Both the position numbers and the translations under genes were made by a program. Shown piece after piece: positions 30,401 to 31,733 of a DNA stretch of 33,155 nt; position 1 is the first letter of the stretch; every line of letters begins with the position of its first letter. The DNA is from Apostichopus parvimensis. Its lineage: Eukaryota; Echinodermata; Holothuroidea; Aspidochirotida; Stichopodidae. Under the pieces are notes generated by a model, which did no database searches, was not told the DNA's origin, and was given only the letters and a program-made list of their open reading frames with translations. The DNA is taken from NCBI GenBank assembly GCA_000934455.1, contig KN885040.1, positions 99,065 through 132,219 on the forward strand. The letters are read 5' to 3'.

Positions 30401-31733
30401 TTCTGCTTCAGCTGTTGACGTGTGCTCTCTGTGGAAACAAGAAGACCTCCAGCTCTCATTCCTCCAGCAGCAGATCAAAGAAGGACAAATCTGAAGGTAG
30501 AGGTAACAAAATCTCAGATTACTTGAAATTATTTCATTTTACTTTACTTTTATTGAGATACTGCATTTTTCATCAATTATTAGTTTTTTTTTCGTCTGTG
30601 ATAAGCTACTTTTAGCTTTCATTTCTAATGATGCTCTACTAAGAAGACGATTCTGTGTGTAAATACTTCGTACAGTATTTGTAACCACGTTCCAAATTTG
30701 TCTTTTCCAAAAACTTGCATTAATCGTGATTTATTTACAATTTTTTTCTTGTCTACGACAAGGTAGATCATATTTGTTTCATTCACATTATCTATTAGAT
30801 TCTTCTGAAGAATTACAGAAGCCCGATGAAGCTCTCTGTCAACAGCTGATTAAACAGGTCACCCAGTTAGTGGGTCATGGAGTTCTCGCCAAGTTCATCC
30901 GACATCACCTCCTGGAATCTAACGACTCTCAGCTCAGATGGCAGGCGCATGGATTGGTTCTCCATATATTCAAGTAAGACTCTCGGTGGAAACAATTAAA
31001 CATTACAAGAAAATTTCTTTGAATCATGTCTCACTTCTATGCTTTGGCTTTTCTCTGATGGCTGTGGGAGGGGTGTTGGGGTGGGGGGGGGAGGCAATGG
31101 TGTGGATTTGTGCATGAGCTTTTTGTCATGTATGCAATTGTGTAGAAATTTAGACCAGCTTGTGGAAAGGTATGCTTTGGCAATGCTAGATCAAGTTTAA
31201 CATAGACTTTGATAGTATCTCCTTCATATTAGATCTGTCAGCCAAAACCATAATTGAGCATGTTTTACTAAGTTTATTTATGATAGTGGTGAGTGACAAA
31301 ATGGAATTGTCATTTTTGTTTCTGGTTATGACTCACTACCCAGTCTAGTACAAATTCACAGTTGTTATATTAGCCTTTTCATTGATATTAAAACTTTTCA
31401 TTGTTTTTAACCTTTCAGTTATTATCTTAACCAGTAAAAACTTTTATTTCGATTTTCAACCAAAATATTCCAATACCATTTTTTAAACCCCTTGAACACC
31501 AGGAGTTCATCTAGCAGTGTACAAGAGTTACTGCTGGACCTGATGTGGGATCTCTGGCCAGAGCTGTCCAGTTATGGCCGGAAAGCAGCCCAGTACGTCG
31601 ACCTCCTCGGATACTTCTCTCTGAAAGCTCCACAGAAGACAGAGAAATCGCTTCAGTACGTGGAGAAAGCAGCATCTCTCCTCAAGACGCAGAACCAAGT
31701 CCTCTCCAACCATCCAAATTCAACCATCTACAA
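330..31733 (+). CDS. UBR4: UBR4 E3 ubiquitin ligase, internal part, 41 exons (5' and 3' incomplete)
   Basis: This is the middle of the UBR4 gene. UBR4 is a roughly 5,000-residue cytoplasmic ubiquitin ligase of the N-degron pathway; family knowledge places it with KCMF1 and calmodulin in protein quality control and stress-response silencing. Visible here, in order: helical repeats (330-5262), an acidic lead-in and a full UBR zinc box with CHTC, CTIC, CHKGHE and CDCG motifs (5872-6540), a WD40-like stretch (9435-14891) including [10 protein letters not shown] and ETLPAK-type family signatures (here KTLPAKSK), a beta-sandwich-like block with [10 protein letters not shown] (15882-16823), disordered linkers with a UIM-like helix, and helical repeats with [14 protein letters not shown] (29593 on). 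The joined exons total 6,409 coding bases with no stop or frameshift. Comparison with the remembered human protein suggests roughly residues 1400-3550; the start, N-terminus and C-terminal ligase module are outside. Identification is near certain; individual exon edges are inferred from GT-AG sites, phase and homology. Confidence 0.97.
697..877 (+). CDS. UBR4: UBR4 exon 2 of window
   Basis: Acceptor TGTTTCAG, donor GTAAGA at 878. The split valine joins exon 1 (G|TG). Encodes a helical segment with [20 protein letters not shown] and [20 protein letters not shown]. Leaves 2 bases (AG) of a split Ser codon. Confidence 0.93.
878..1673 (+). other. Intron 2
   Basis: AT-rich intron with short repeated pieces such as AATTAA/TTTCTAATTAAT around 1070-1170. 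No element or gene recognised. Confidence 0.7.
1674..1871 (+). CDS. UBR4: UBR4 exon 3 of window
   Basis: Acceptor TTCCCAG, donor GTACGT at 1872. Encodes a helical segment with [20 protein letters not shown] and [20 protein letters not shown], highly typical of UBR4. Enters with 1 base completing Ser and leaves TG of a Cys codon. Confidence 0.93.
1872..2583 (+). other. Intron 3
   Basis: AT-rich intron. The open frames in it on either strand are short, low-complexity and without similarity to any family I know; no repeat identified. Confidence 0.65.
2584..2647 (+). CDS. UBR4: UBR4 exon 4 of window
   Basis: Small exon, acceptor TTCCACAG, donor GTATGA at 2648. Completes the Cys codon split from exon 3 and encodes [21 protein letters not shown], matching the LSQKDV region of the family. 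Ends in phase 0. Confidence 0.88.
2751..2998 (+). repeat. 49-bp minisatellite, about five copies, in intron 4
   Basis: Unit consensus carries TGTTACCTCAAGTAGGTTAG followed by CTATAAATACCTCATGTTAC. TGTTACCTC recurs at 2761, 2810, 2859, 2908 and 2957, exactly 49 bases apart, with scattered substitutions. It starts about 100 bases after the donor of exon 4. Open frames over it are a by-product of the repeat. Confidence 0.92.
2999..3877 (+). other. Rest of intron 4
   Basis: No gene seen. Contains a purine tract on the transcript strand at about 3478-3533 with several runs of three or more G, then AT-rich and pyrimidine-rich sequence leading to the acceptor TTTTCTCAG. Confidence 0.65.
3878..3981 (+). 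CDS. UBR4: UBR4 exon 5 of window
   Basis: Acceptor TTTTCTCAG, donor GTGAGA at 3982. Encodes [20 protein letters not shown] and [14 protein letters not shown], a clear match to the UBR4 segment just before the acidic lead-in of the UBR box. Leaves CG of a split Arg codon. Confidence 0.93.
3982..5156 (+). other. Intron 5
   Basis: No gene seen. It holds a telomere-like run (GGGTTAGGGTAAGGGTTAG, 4340-4358) and an approximate inverted match (4497-4514), which could be the ends of a short palindromic repeat of about 175 bases; this is weak. Confidence 0.55.
5157..5262 (+). CDS. UBR4: UBR4 exon 6 of window, acidic lead-in to UBR box
   Basis: Acceptor TTTTCAG, donor GTGAGT at 5263. Encodes a strongly acidic stretch ([20 protein letters not shown] then EDS) equivalent to the acidic segment found just before the UBR box in vertebrate UBR4. 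Phase 0 at its end. Confidence 0.92.
5313..5367 (-). mobile_element. Fragment of a hAT-type MITE end (intron 6)
   Basis: GGTTTCCCTAACTTT, then ACCCCCTGTGGATGTCAGAG closely match the reverse complement of the right end of the complete element at 26227-26675. Only this end, about 50 bases, is visible; it sits between two copies of a TTGTAAGAAGAAATATAAAG sequence (see next entry). Confidence 0.72.
5368..5775 (+). repeat. Two-copy tandem duplication, period about 207 bp, in intron 6
   Basis: GCGATGATCGG starts at 5368 and again at 5575. Both copies continue with the same order: TATTGGGCTT, AAGAAGAAATATA, AAGGAAGGCTCAGAA, ACACAGAGCTTGTGAAACAA, GCGCATTGACTCAA, ATTTCATTCAG. A partial third copy of the GGCTTGTAAGAAG part lies at about 5284-5318, on the other side of the MITE fragment. 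Copies differ by scattered substitutions and small indels, so the duplication is not recent. Confidence 0.88.
5857..5927 (+). CDS. UBR4: UBR4 exon 7 of window, start of UBR box
   Basis: Acceptor CTCTTTTAG, donor GTGAGT at 5928. Encodes [20 protein letters not shown] and NQH; the two cysteines at 5872 and 5884 open the UBR-type zinc box. Leaves TG of a split Trp codon. Confidence 0.95.
5928..6398 (+). other. Intron 7, inside the UBR box
   Basis: Splits the Trp codon of the UBR box. AT-rich, no element recognised. Confidence 0.7.
6399..6546 (+). CDS. UBR4: UBR4 exon 8 of window, core of UBR box
   Basis: Acceptor TTCGTCAG, donor GTAATA at 6547. Encodes [40 protein letters not shown] and [10 protein letters not shown]. 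The Cys/His spacing (CHTC, CTIC, CHKGHE, CDCG) is that of the UBR zinc box that binds N-terminal degrons, and is almost identical to vertebrate UBR4. The box is split only by intron 7. Confidence 0.98.
6547..7365 (+). other. Intron 8
   Basis: AT-rich intron with one G-run on the transcript strand (7096-7111). No gene or recognised repeat. Confidence 0.65.
7366..7524 (+). CDS. UBR4: UBR4 exon 9 of window, Ser/Asn-rich linker
   Basis: Acceptor CCTGAAG, donor GTAAAC at 7525. Starts [15 protein letters not shown] and continues as a Ser/Thr/Asn/Gly-rich linker ([20 protein letters not shown]) ending GRPRTQ. The length and composition of this post-UBR linker vary between species, so only the edges are conserved. 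Both ends phase 0. Confidence 0.88.
7660..7815 (+). CDS. UBR4: UBR4 exon 10 of window
   Basis: Acceptor TCGCTTTAG, donor GTAAGG at 7816. Encodes a linker and then a helical segment ([23 protein letters not shown]). Phase 0 on both sides. Confidence 0.9.
8200..8411 (+). mobile_element. 3' end of a CR1/L2-like non-LTR retrotransposon (intron 10)
   Basis: From 8219 to the stop at 8327 one frame reads [13 protein letters not shown], then [14 protein letters not shown] and a stop. The PRLWN-LP pattern followed by F-LKTHLF is the usual carboxyl end of reverse transcriptases of CR1/L2-type LINEs. It is followed by a short 3' UTR with a GCGC hairpin-like part (8345-8379) and ends in repeats of CCTTAA (8392-8411), as expected for 3' ends of these elements. 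A stop just upstream in frame and lack of more RT sequence show a 5'-truncated, decayed copy. Confidence 0.78.
8646..8816 (+). CDS. UBR4: UBR4 exon 11 of window
   Basis: Acceptor GATAAAACAG, donor GTCAGT at 8817. Encodes [20 protein letters not shown] and a helical segment ending [14 protein letters not shown], which leads into the propeller-like part. Phase 0. Confidence 0.92.
8847..9101 (+). repeat. Diverged two-copy direct repeat, period 154 bp, in intron 11
   Basis: ACTCACAAACTTG starts at 8847 and at 9001. Both copies go on with ACATTTAT, TACAGG, TAACATTAAAATTGCTAAAT and AAAAGGAACTTA up to TATAATGTT (8950 and 9101). The second copy ends exactly where the SINE at 9101-9296 begins, so the duplication and the SINE insertion may be linked. 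Confidence 0.82.
9101..9296 (-). mobile_element. tRNA-derived SINE, copy 1 (intron 11)
   Basis: On the minus strand from 9296 down, GGAGTGTTAGATCAGTGGTT is a tRNA 5' half with an A-box, and GGTCCCGAGTTCGAGTC contains a perfect B-box GTTCGAGTC, closed by CACTCC pairing with GGAGTG. A body of about 130 bases follows (CAGTTACAGAGTTGTTGACA, GAGACTGACTTCGGTCAGC). The same head and body occur at 17942-18184 on the + strand. A second partial GGAGTGTTA lies directly upstream (9297-9305). Confidence 0.88.
9435..9686 (+). CDS. UBR4: UBR4 exon 12 of window, start of propeller-like region
   Basis: Acceptor CTGCCAG, donor GTAAGT at 9687. Encodes [40 protein letters not shown] and [20 protein letters not shown] followed by [17 protein letters not shown], one of the most conserved UBR4 stretches. 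The [12 protein letters not shown] pattern looks like a beta-propeller blade. Phase 0. Confidence 0.96.
9687..10550 (+). other. Intron 12
   Basis: No gene recognised. G-runs on the transcript strand at 9732-9741 and about 9858-9902. The rest is AT-rich. Confidence 0.65.
10551..10640 (+). CDS. UBR4: UBR4 exon 13 of window
   Basis: Acceptor CATTTTGCAG, donor GTAAGT at 10641. Encodes [20 protein letters not shown] and [10 protein letters not shown], one blade of the propeller-like region. Phase 0. Confidence 0.95.
10706..11290 (+). repeat. 18-bp GTGTGTTAAATTGTACTC array split into two parts (intron 13)
   Basis: About four or five units of GTGTGTTAAATTGTACTC lie at 10718-10790 and about seven more at 11157-11290. 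The roughly 370 bases between them are pyrimidine-rich and unrelated, so the array seems to have been split by an insertion or two arrays arose side by side. No target duplication was found. Confidence 0.8.
11354..11506 (+). CDS. UBR4: UBR4 exon 14 of window
   Basis: Acceptor TTGACAG, donor GTATGC at 11507. Encodes [20 protein letters not shown] and [26 protein letters not shown], propeller-like blades with the family signature [18 protein letters not shown]. Phase 0. Confidence 0.96.
11507..12115 (+). other. Intron 14
   Basis: AT-rich; an open frame at 11567-11842 has no recognisable similarity and poor codon character. No repeat identified. Confidence 0.65.
12116..12340 (+). CDS. UBR4: UBR4 exon 15 of window
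   Basis: Acceptor TTTATGCAG, donor GTAAGT at 12341. Encodes [45 protein letters not shown] and [17 protein letters not shown]. Clear propeller-like continuation. Phase 0. Confidence 0.96.
12341..12784 (+). other. Intron 15
   Basis: AT-rich, no gene or repeat recognised; ends in a pyrimidine tract and TTTCAG. Confidence 0.7.
12785..12869 (+). CDS. UBR4: UBR4 exon 16 of window
   Basis: Acceptor TCCTTTCAG, donor GTTAGT at 12870. Encodes [28 protein letters not shown] and leaves 1 base of a split Gly codon. Matches the [17 protein letters not shown] segment of the family. Confidence 0.93.
12870..13918 (+). other. Intron 16, with a possible decayed hammerhead-like core at 13020-13038
   Basis: No gene recognised. 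At 13020-13038 the sequence ATTACGACGGCCGAAACGT resembles the CTGAYGA-stem II-GAAAC core of the hammerhead ribozymes carried by Penelope-like retroelements, with two changes in the first box. No flanking helices were confirmed. Confidence 0.4.
13919..13991 (+). CDS. UBR4: UBR4 exon 17 of window
   Basis: Acceptor CTTTTTCAG, donor GTAAGT at 13992. Reads [24 protein letters not shown], corresponding to the GKSFAA..LFPINIK stretch of human UBR4. Phase fixed by the split Gly before and split Asn (AA|T) after. Confidence 0.88.
14437..14513 (+). repeat. (TTC)n/(TCC)n microsatellite serving as polypyrimidine tract (intron 17)
   Basis: A trinucleotide run of TTC then TCC with a few changes ends four bases before the acceptor AG at 14516-14517. 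It occupies the place of the polypyrimidine tract of exon 18. The remainder of intron 17 (13992-14436) is AT-rich with nothing recognised. Confidence 0.93.
14518..14891 (+). CDS. UBR4: UBR4 exon 18 of window
   Basis: Longest exon of the window. Acceptor CCTCTAG, donor GTAAAC at 14892. Encodes [38 protein letters not shown] [40 protein letters not shown] and a basic tail [12 protein letters not shown]. The repeated hydrophobic strands fit the end of the propeller-like region. Confidence 0.96.
14892..15881 (+). other. Intron 18
   Basis: No gene. A run of 12-13 G at 15030-15042 with further G/A-rich sequence to 15075, then AT-rich sequence. The minus-strand open frame at 14720-15115 overlaps exon 18 and is not supported. 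Confidence 0.65.
15882..16042 (+). CDS. UBR4: UBR4 exon 19 of window, beta-sandwich-like block
   Basis: Acceptor CTCATCAG, donor GTACGC at 16043. Encodes [20 protein letters not shown] and [20 protein letters not shown] then [10 protein letters not shown]. Very close to vertebrate UBR4; the arrangement looks like a galactose-binding-type beta-sandwich, which is inference. Confidence 0.96.
16210..16341 (+). CDS. UBR4: UBR4 exon 20 of window
   Basis: Acceptor TTTCATCAG, donor GTAGAG at 16342. Encodes [20 protein letters not shown] and [20 protein letters not shown], strands of the same beta-sandwich-like block. Phase 0. Confidence 0.96.
16342..16738 (+). other. Intron 20
   Basis: AT-rich; nothing recognised. 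Confidence 0.7.
16739..16823 (+). CDS. UBR4: UBR4 exon 21 of window
   Basis: Acceptor CTCGTCAG, donor GTTAGT at 16824. Encodes [28 protein letters not shown], equal to the [20 protein letters not shown] segment in other animals. Leaves 1 base. Confidence 0.95.
16824..17312 (+). other. Intron 21, with a decayed hammerhead-like motif on the minus strand at 16981-17003
   Basis: On the minus strand CTGATGA (17003-16997) is followed by the self-complementary AGACATGTCT and then GTAAAG where GAAA would be needed. This resembles a hammerhead core of a retroelement with one core change. Further on is an ATT run (17245-17267). No gene. Confidence 0.4.
17313..17587 (+). CDS. UBR4: UBR4 exon 22 of window
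   Basis: Acceptor GTCTTCTCAG, donor GTAAGT at 17588. Encodes [36 protein letters not shown], then a Ser/Thr/Pro-rich linker (about 17420-17510) and a helix [20 protein letters not shown] second AG at 17319-17320 would shift the frame and was not used. Confidence 0.94.
17942..18184 (+). mobile_element. tRNA-derived SINE, copy 2 (intron 22)
   Basis: Starts GGAGTGTTAGCTCAGTGGTT with a good A-box, then GGTCCCAAGTTCCAGTCACTCC (B-box one base off). The body shares ATTAATGTATG, CAGTTACAGAGTTGTTGACA, ATTCATAATCATG and GAGACTGACTTCGGTCAGC with the copy at 9101-9296, in opposite orientation. It ends in (ATAC)n, about four units (18165-18182). Confidence 0.9.
18244..18378 (+). CDS. UBR4: UBR4 exon 23 of window
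   Basis: Acceptor TTCACTTCAG, donor GTAGAT at 18379. Encodes [20 protein letters not shown] and SGSAYHDHK, a helical segment matching the LLSLPAPASVQQQSKSLL region of human UBR4. Phase 0. Confidence 0.93.
18379..19246 (+). other. Intron 23
   Basis: No gene. GGGTCCTCAATTTATTTTCT near 18796 has a faint resemblance to hAT-type ends but no partner was found. Confidence 0.55.
19247..19454 (+). CDS. UBR4: UBR4 exon 24 of window
   Basis: Acceptor TTTTGAAAAG (purine-rich at -6 to -2, with a T-run before), donor GTGAGT at 19455. Encodes [35 protein letters not shown] and PINLVSF, equal to the DPEVFQRLVITARSIA stretch of the family. Leaves 1 base. Confidence 0.93.
19455..19969 (+). other. Intron 24
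   Basis: AT-rich; nothing recognised. Confidence 0.7.
19970..20149 (+). CDS. UBR4: UBR4 exon 25 of window
   Basis: Acceptor TTTTGCCAG, donor GTAAGC at 20150. Begins with a Ser/Asp-rich linker and goes on to [28 protein letters not shown], a clear match to the [21 protein letters not shown] stretch. Leaves 1 base of Gly. Confidence 0.95.
20261..20618 (+). mobile_element. 358-bp TIR element with TTTACA target duplication (intron 25)
   Basis: Left end AGCATAGGCGTAGGAGCC, right end on the other strand CATAGGTGTAGGAGGGG; both run into G-runs ending GGGGGGCTG. The 6-bp TTTACA lies directly outside each end (20255-20260, 20619-20624). No coding capacity. This fits a non-autonomous DNA transposon; the superfamily cannot be stated from the sequence alone. 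Confidence 0.75.
20748..20934 (+). mobile_element. Dispersed TIR-type repeat, copy 1 (intron 25)
   Basis: GCTGCAGCAGCAGCTGCAAT, CAGCAAAGCTGAA and CTACTTGTGACAC are shared in order with 24722-24899. The ends GTGTCAAAAAAG and, on the other strand, GTGTCACAAGTAG look like imperfect inverted ends, suggesting a small non-autonomous DNA transposon. Confidence 0.72.
21011..21132 (+). CDS. UBR4: UBR4 exon 26 of window
   Basis: Acceptor ATCCTCAG, donor GTATGC at 21133. Encodes [20 protein letters not shown] and [14 protein letters not shown], a helical repeat. Phase checked: 1 base from exon 25 completes the Gly codon. Confidence 0.93.
21334..21573 (+). CDS. UBR4: UBR4 exon 27 of window, acidic linker
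   Basis: Acceptor ACATTACAG, donor GTGAGT at 21574. Encodes [20 protein letters not shown] then [15 protein letters not shown] and a long acidic linker ending [10 protein letters not shown]. The VSF..KQALIRV part is conserved; the acidic part is expected to be disordered. Phase 0. Confidence 0.92.
21574..22291 (+). other. Intron 27
   Basis: AT-rich with a CT run and C-run at 21696-21717. The open frame at 21961-22191 has no similarity I recognise. No element identified. Confidence 0.65.
22292..22459 (+). CDS. UBR4: UBR4 exon 28 of window
   Basis: Acceptor TTTTCATAG, donor GTGCGT at 22460. Encodes an acidic linker and then [36 protein letters not shown] is nearly invariant in UBR4. Its last acidic residues are the start of a UIM-like motif finished by exon 29. 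Phase 0. Confidence 0.94.
22471..23174 (+). repeat. 54-bp minisatellite, 13 copies plus a partial one (intron 28)
   Basis: Unit: TTAGGAGAACAATAGTAGAT then TGACAATGGGAGTGCAGTAC then AAGTTATAACCATG. Copies start at 22471, 22525, 22579, 22631, 22685, 22737, 22790, 22842, 22896, 22950, 23004, 23057, 23111, with the last partial at 23165; period is 51-54. The array begins 11 bases into the intron. Because 54 is a multiple of 3, long false open frames arise on the minus strand. Confidence 0.97.
23365..23542 (+). CDS. UBR4: UBR4 exon 29 of window, UIM-like helix
   Basis: Acceptor TACATTCAG, donor GTAAAG at 23543. Starts [14 protein letters not shown], completing with the DDE of exon 28 the pattern acidic-x-x-hydrophobic-x-x-Ala-x-x-x-Ser-x-x-Glu of a ubiquitin-interacting motif. 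Then a Ser/Gly-rich segment with [11 protein letters not shown] and [12 protein letters not shown], conserved in the family. Confidence 0.94.
23543..24470 (+). other. Intron 29
   Basis: No gene. AT-rich with one G-rich run at 24085-24099 and a short direct repeat of AATGGAAGTAAA (24258 and 24285 region). Confidence 0.65.
24471..24605 (+). CDS. UBR4: UBR4 exon 30 of window, conserved disordered segment
   Basis: Acceptor CTGTCACAG, donor GTAAGC at 24606. Encodes [27 protein letters not shown] and [11 protein letters not shown]. Although it looks like simple linker sequence, it is almost residue-for-residue the same in vertebrate UBR4. Leaves 1 base. Confidence 0.93.
24722..24899 (+). mobile_element. 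Dispersed TIR-type repeat, copy 2 (intron 30)
   Basis: Shares GCTGCAGCAGCTGCAA, TCAGCAAGGCTGAA, GCTGCAGCCCCCTCA and CTACTTGTGACAC with 20748-20934, in the same orientation, with many substitutions. Same family as that copy. Confidence 0.72.
25065..25306 (+). CDS. UBR4: UBR4 exon 31 of window
   Basis: Acceptor ATCCTTTCAG, donor GTAAGG at 25307. Reads [14 protein letters not shown], a Gly-rich linker, then [38 protein letters not shown] and [12 protein letters not shown] are conserved. The last part and the donor are copied in the array downstream. Phase 0. Confidence 0.93.
25279..25630 (+). repeat. 64-bp tandem array copying the exon 31 end and its splice donor
   Basis: The exon tail GGTGGAGTTAGAGCCATCCC ATACATGCAG and donor GTAAGGCAG recur downstream. 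Donor GTs at 25307, 25371, 25435, 25500 and 25564 (spacing 64, 64, 65, 64); the fifth is GTGATA and a sixth copy (about 25600-25627) has lost the donor. Reading on from donor 1 gives a stop (TAG) within the first unit, so use of a later donor would truncate the protein. Confidence 0.95.
25993..26214 (+). CDS. UBR4: UBR4 exon 32 of window
   Basis: Acceptor CTCCTTTTAG, donor GTGCGT at 26215. Encodes [31 protein letters not shown] and [40 protein letters not shown] is a strong family signature. The frame stays open past the donor into a MITE, which could mislead gene models. Confidence 0.95.
26219..26683 (+). mobile_element. Complete hAT-type MITE with 8-bp target duplication GTCTAGAG (intron 32)
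   Basis: Element 26227-26675 (449 bp). Left end CAGGGGTTCCCTAACT, right end on the other strand CAGAGTTTCCCTAACT. GTCTAGAG lies on both sides (26219-26226 and 26676-26683). The 8-bp duplication and CAGNGGTTCCC-type ends are the mark of hAT transposons; no transposase is encoded. The left duplicate overlaps positions +5 and +6 of the donor of exon 32. Confidence 0.93.
26684..27140 (+). other. Rest of intron 32
   Basis: AT-rich, nothing recognised; ends in TCATTCTCCAG. Confidence 0.7.
27141..27260 (+). CDS. UBR4: UBR4 exon 33 of window
   Basis: Acceptor TTCTCCAG, donor GTAAGT at 27261. Encodes [40 protein letters not shown], matching [20 protein letters not shown] of human UBR4. Phase 0. Confidence 0.95.
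27296..27475 (+). repeat. Dispersed repeat with GCGCTTT/AAAGCGC hairpin (intron 33)
   Basis: TATATAGCGCTTTATACC, TCTCAAAGCGCTTTACA, then GGTACCCATTTACCCCTGGG TGGAGAG. I recognise this general pattern as a repeat common in marine invertebrate genomes, but cannot name the family. The pair GCGCTTT and AAAGCGC can form a hairpin. Confidence 0.55.
27497..27530 (+). mobile_element. hAT-like end, left of exon 34
   Basis: CAGTGGTATTCAAACTGC resembles hAT-type termini. A similar end in inverted orientation lies at 28394-28413. No 8-bp target duplication matches between the two. A C-run of about 20 is at 27720-27737. Confidence 0.45.
27812..27904 (+). CDS. UBR4: UBR4 exon 34 of window
   Basis: Acceptor TTTCTTTATAG, donor GTATCT at 27905. 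Encodes [39 protein letters not shown] is nearly invariant in the family. Phase 0. Confidence 0.95.
28394..28413 (-). mobile_element. hAT-like end, right of exon 34 (intron 34)
   Basis: On the minus strand CAGTGGTCCACAAACTTTTA, a typical hAT-type terminus. With the end at 27497 it forms an inverted pair around exon 34, but they are probably two separate, decayed insertions. The rest of intron 34 (27905-28533) shows nothing else I recognise. Confidence 0.45.
28534..28605 (+). CDS. UBR4: UBR4 exon 35 of window
   Basis: Small exon, acceptor TTATTCAG, donor GTAGAT at 28606. Encodes [24 protein letters not shown], matching [20 protein letters not shown]. Phase 0. Confidence 0.95.
28606..29201 (+). 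other. Intron 35
   Basis: AT-rich; nothing recognised. Confidence 0.7.
29202..29279 (+). CDS. UBR4: UBR4 exon 36 of window
   Basis: Acceptor CTATTTCAG, donor GTAAGA at 29280. Encodes [26 protein letters not shown], matching the IKKITDTN..FDHSWFYFLSE stretch. Phase 0. Confidence 0.94.
29317..29410 (+). repeat. (ATT)n microsatellite with ATC/GTT variants (intron 36)
   Basis: About 90 bases of TTA/TTG/TCA trinucleotide repeats. Simple repeat. Confidence 0.95.
29575..29793 (+). CDS. UBR4: UBR4 exon 37 of window
   Basis: Acceptor TTCGAAAAG with a pyrimidine tract further up, donor GTGAGG at 29794. Encodes [40 protein letters not shown] and a tail ending [26 protein letters not shown] is a hallmark of UBR4. 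Phase 0. Confidence 0.97.
29979..30057 (+). CDS. UBR4: UBR4 exon 38 of window
   Basis: Acceptor AAATTGTTAG, donor GTAAGT at 30058. Encodes [26 protein letters not shown], matching MEHLKACAEIAAQRTINWQK. Leaves 1 base. Confidence 0.94.
30344..30496 (+). CDS. UBR4: UBR4 exon 39 of window
   Basis: Acceptor CCCCCCGTAG. Encodes [37 protein letters not shown] then a Ser/Lys-rich linker. Two donors fit: GTAGAG at 30497 and GTAACA at 30503; the second adds two residues (GR) and keeps the frame. I used the first, with lower certainty about this edge. Confidence 0.88.
30799..30973 (+). CDS. UBR4: UBR4 exon 40 of window
   Basis: Acceptor TCTATTAG, donor GTAAGA at 30974. Encodes [47 protein letters not shown], matching FLLESNSSSVRWQAHCLTLH. 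Leaves AA of a Lys codon. Confidence 0.95.
30974..31502 (+). other. Intron 40
   Basis: No gene. G-rich run at 31067-31093 on the transcript strand, otherwise AT-rich. Confidence 0.65.
31503..31733 (+). CDS. UBR4: UBR4 exon 41 of window (last visible)
   Basis: Acceptor AACACCAG, donor GTATGT at 31734. Encodes [40 protein letters not shown] and ends [27 protein letters not shown] and [10 protein letters not shown] are UBR4 signatures. Leaves AA of a split codon; the next exon, expected to start the LSGLVEFDGYYLE stretch, is not in the window. Confidence 0.96.
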
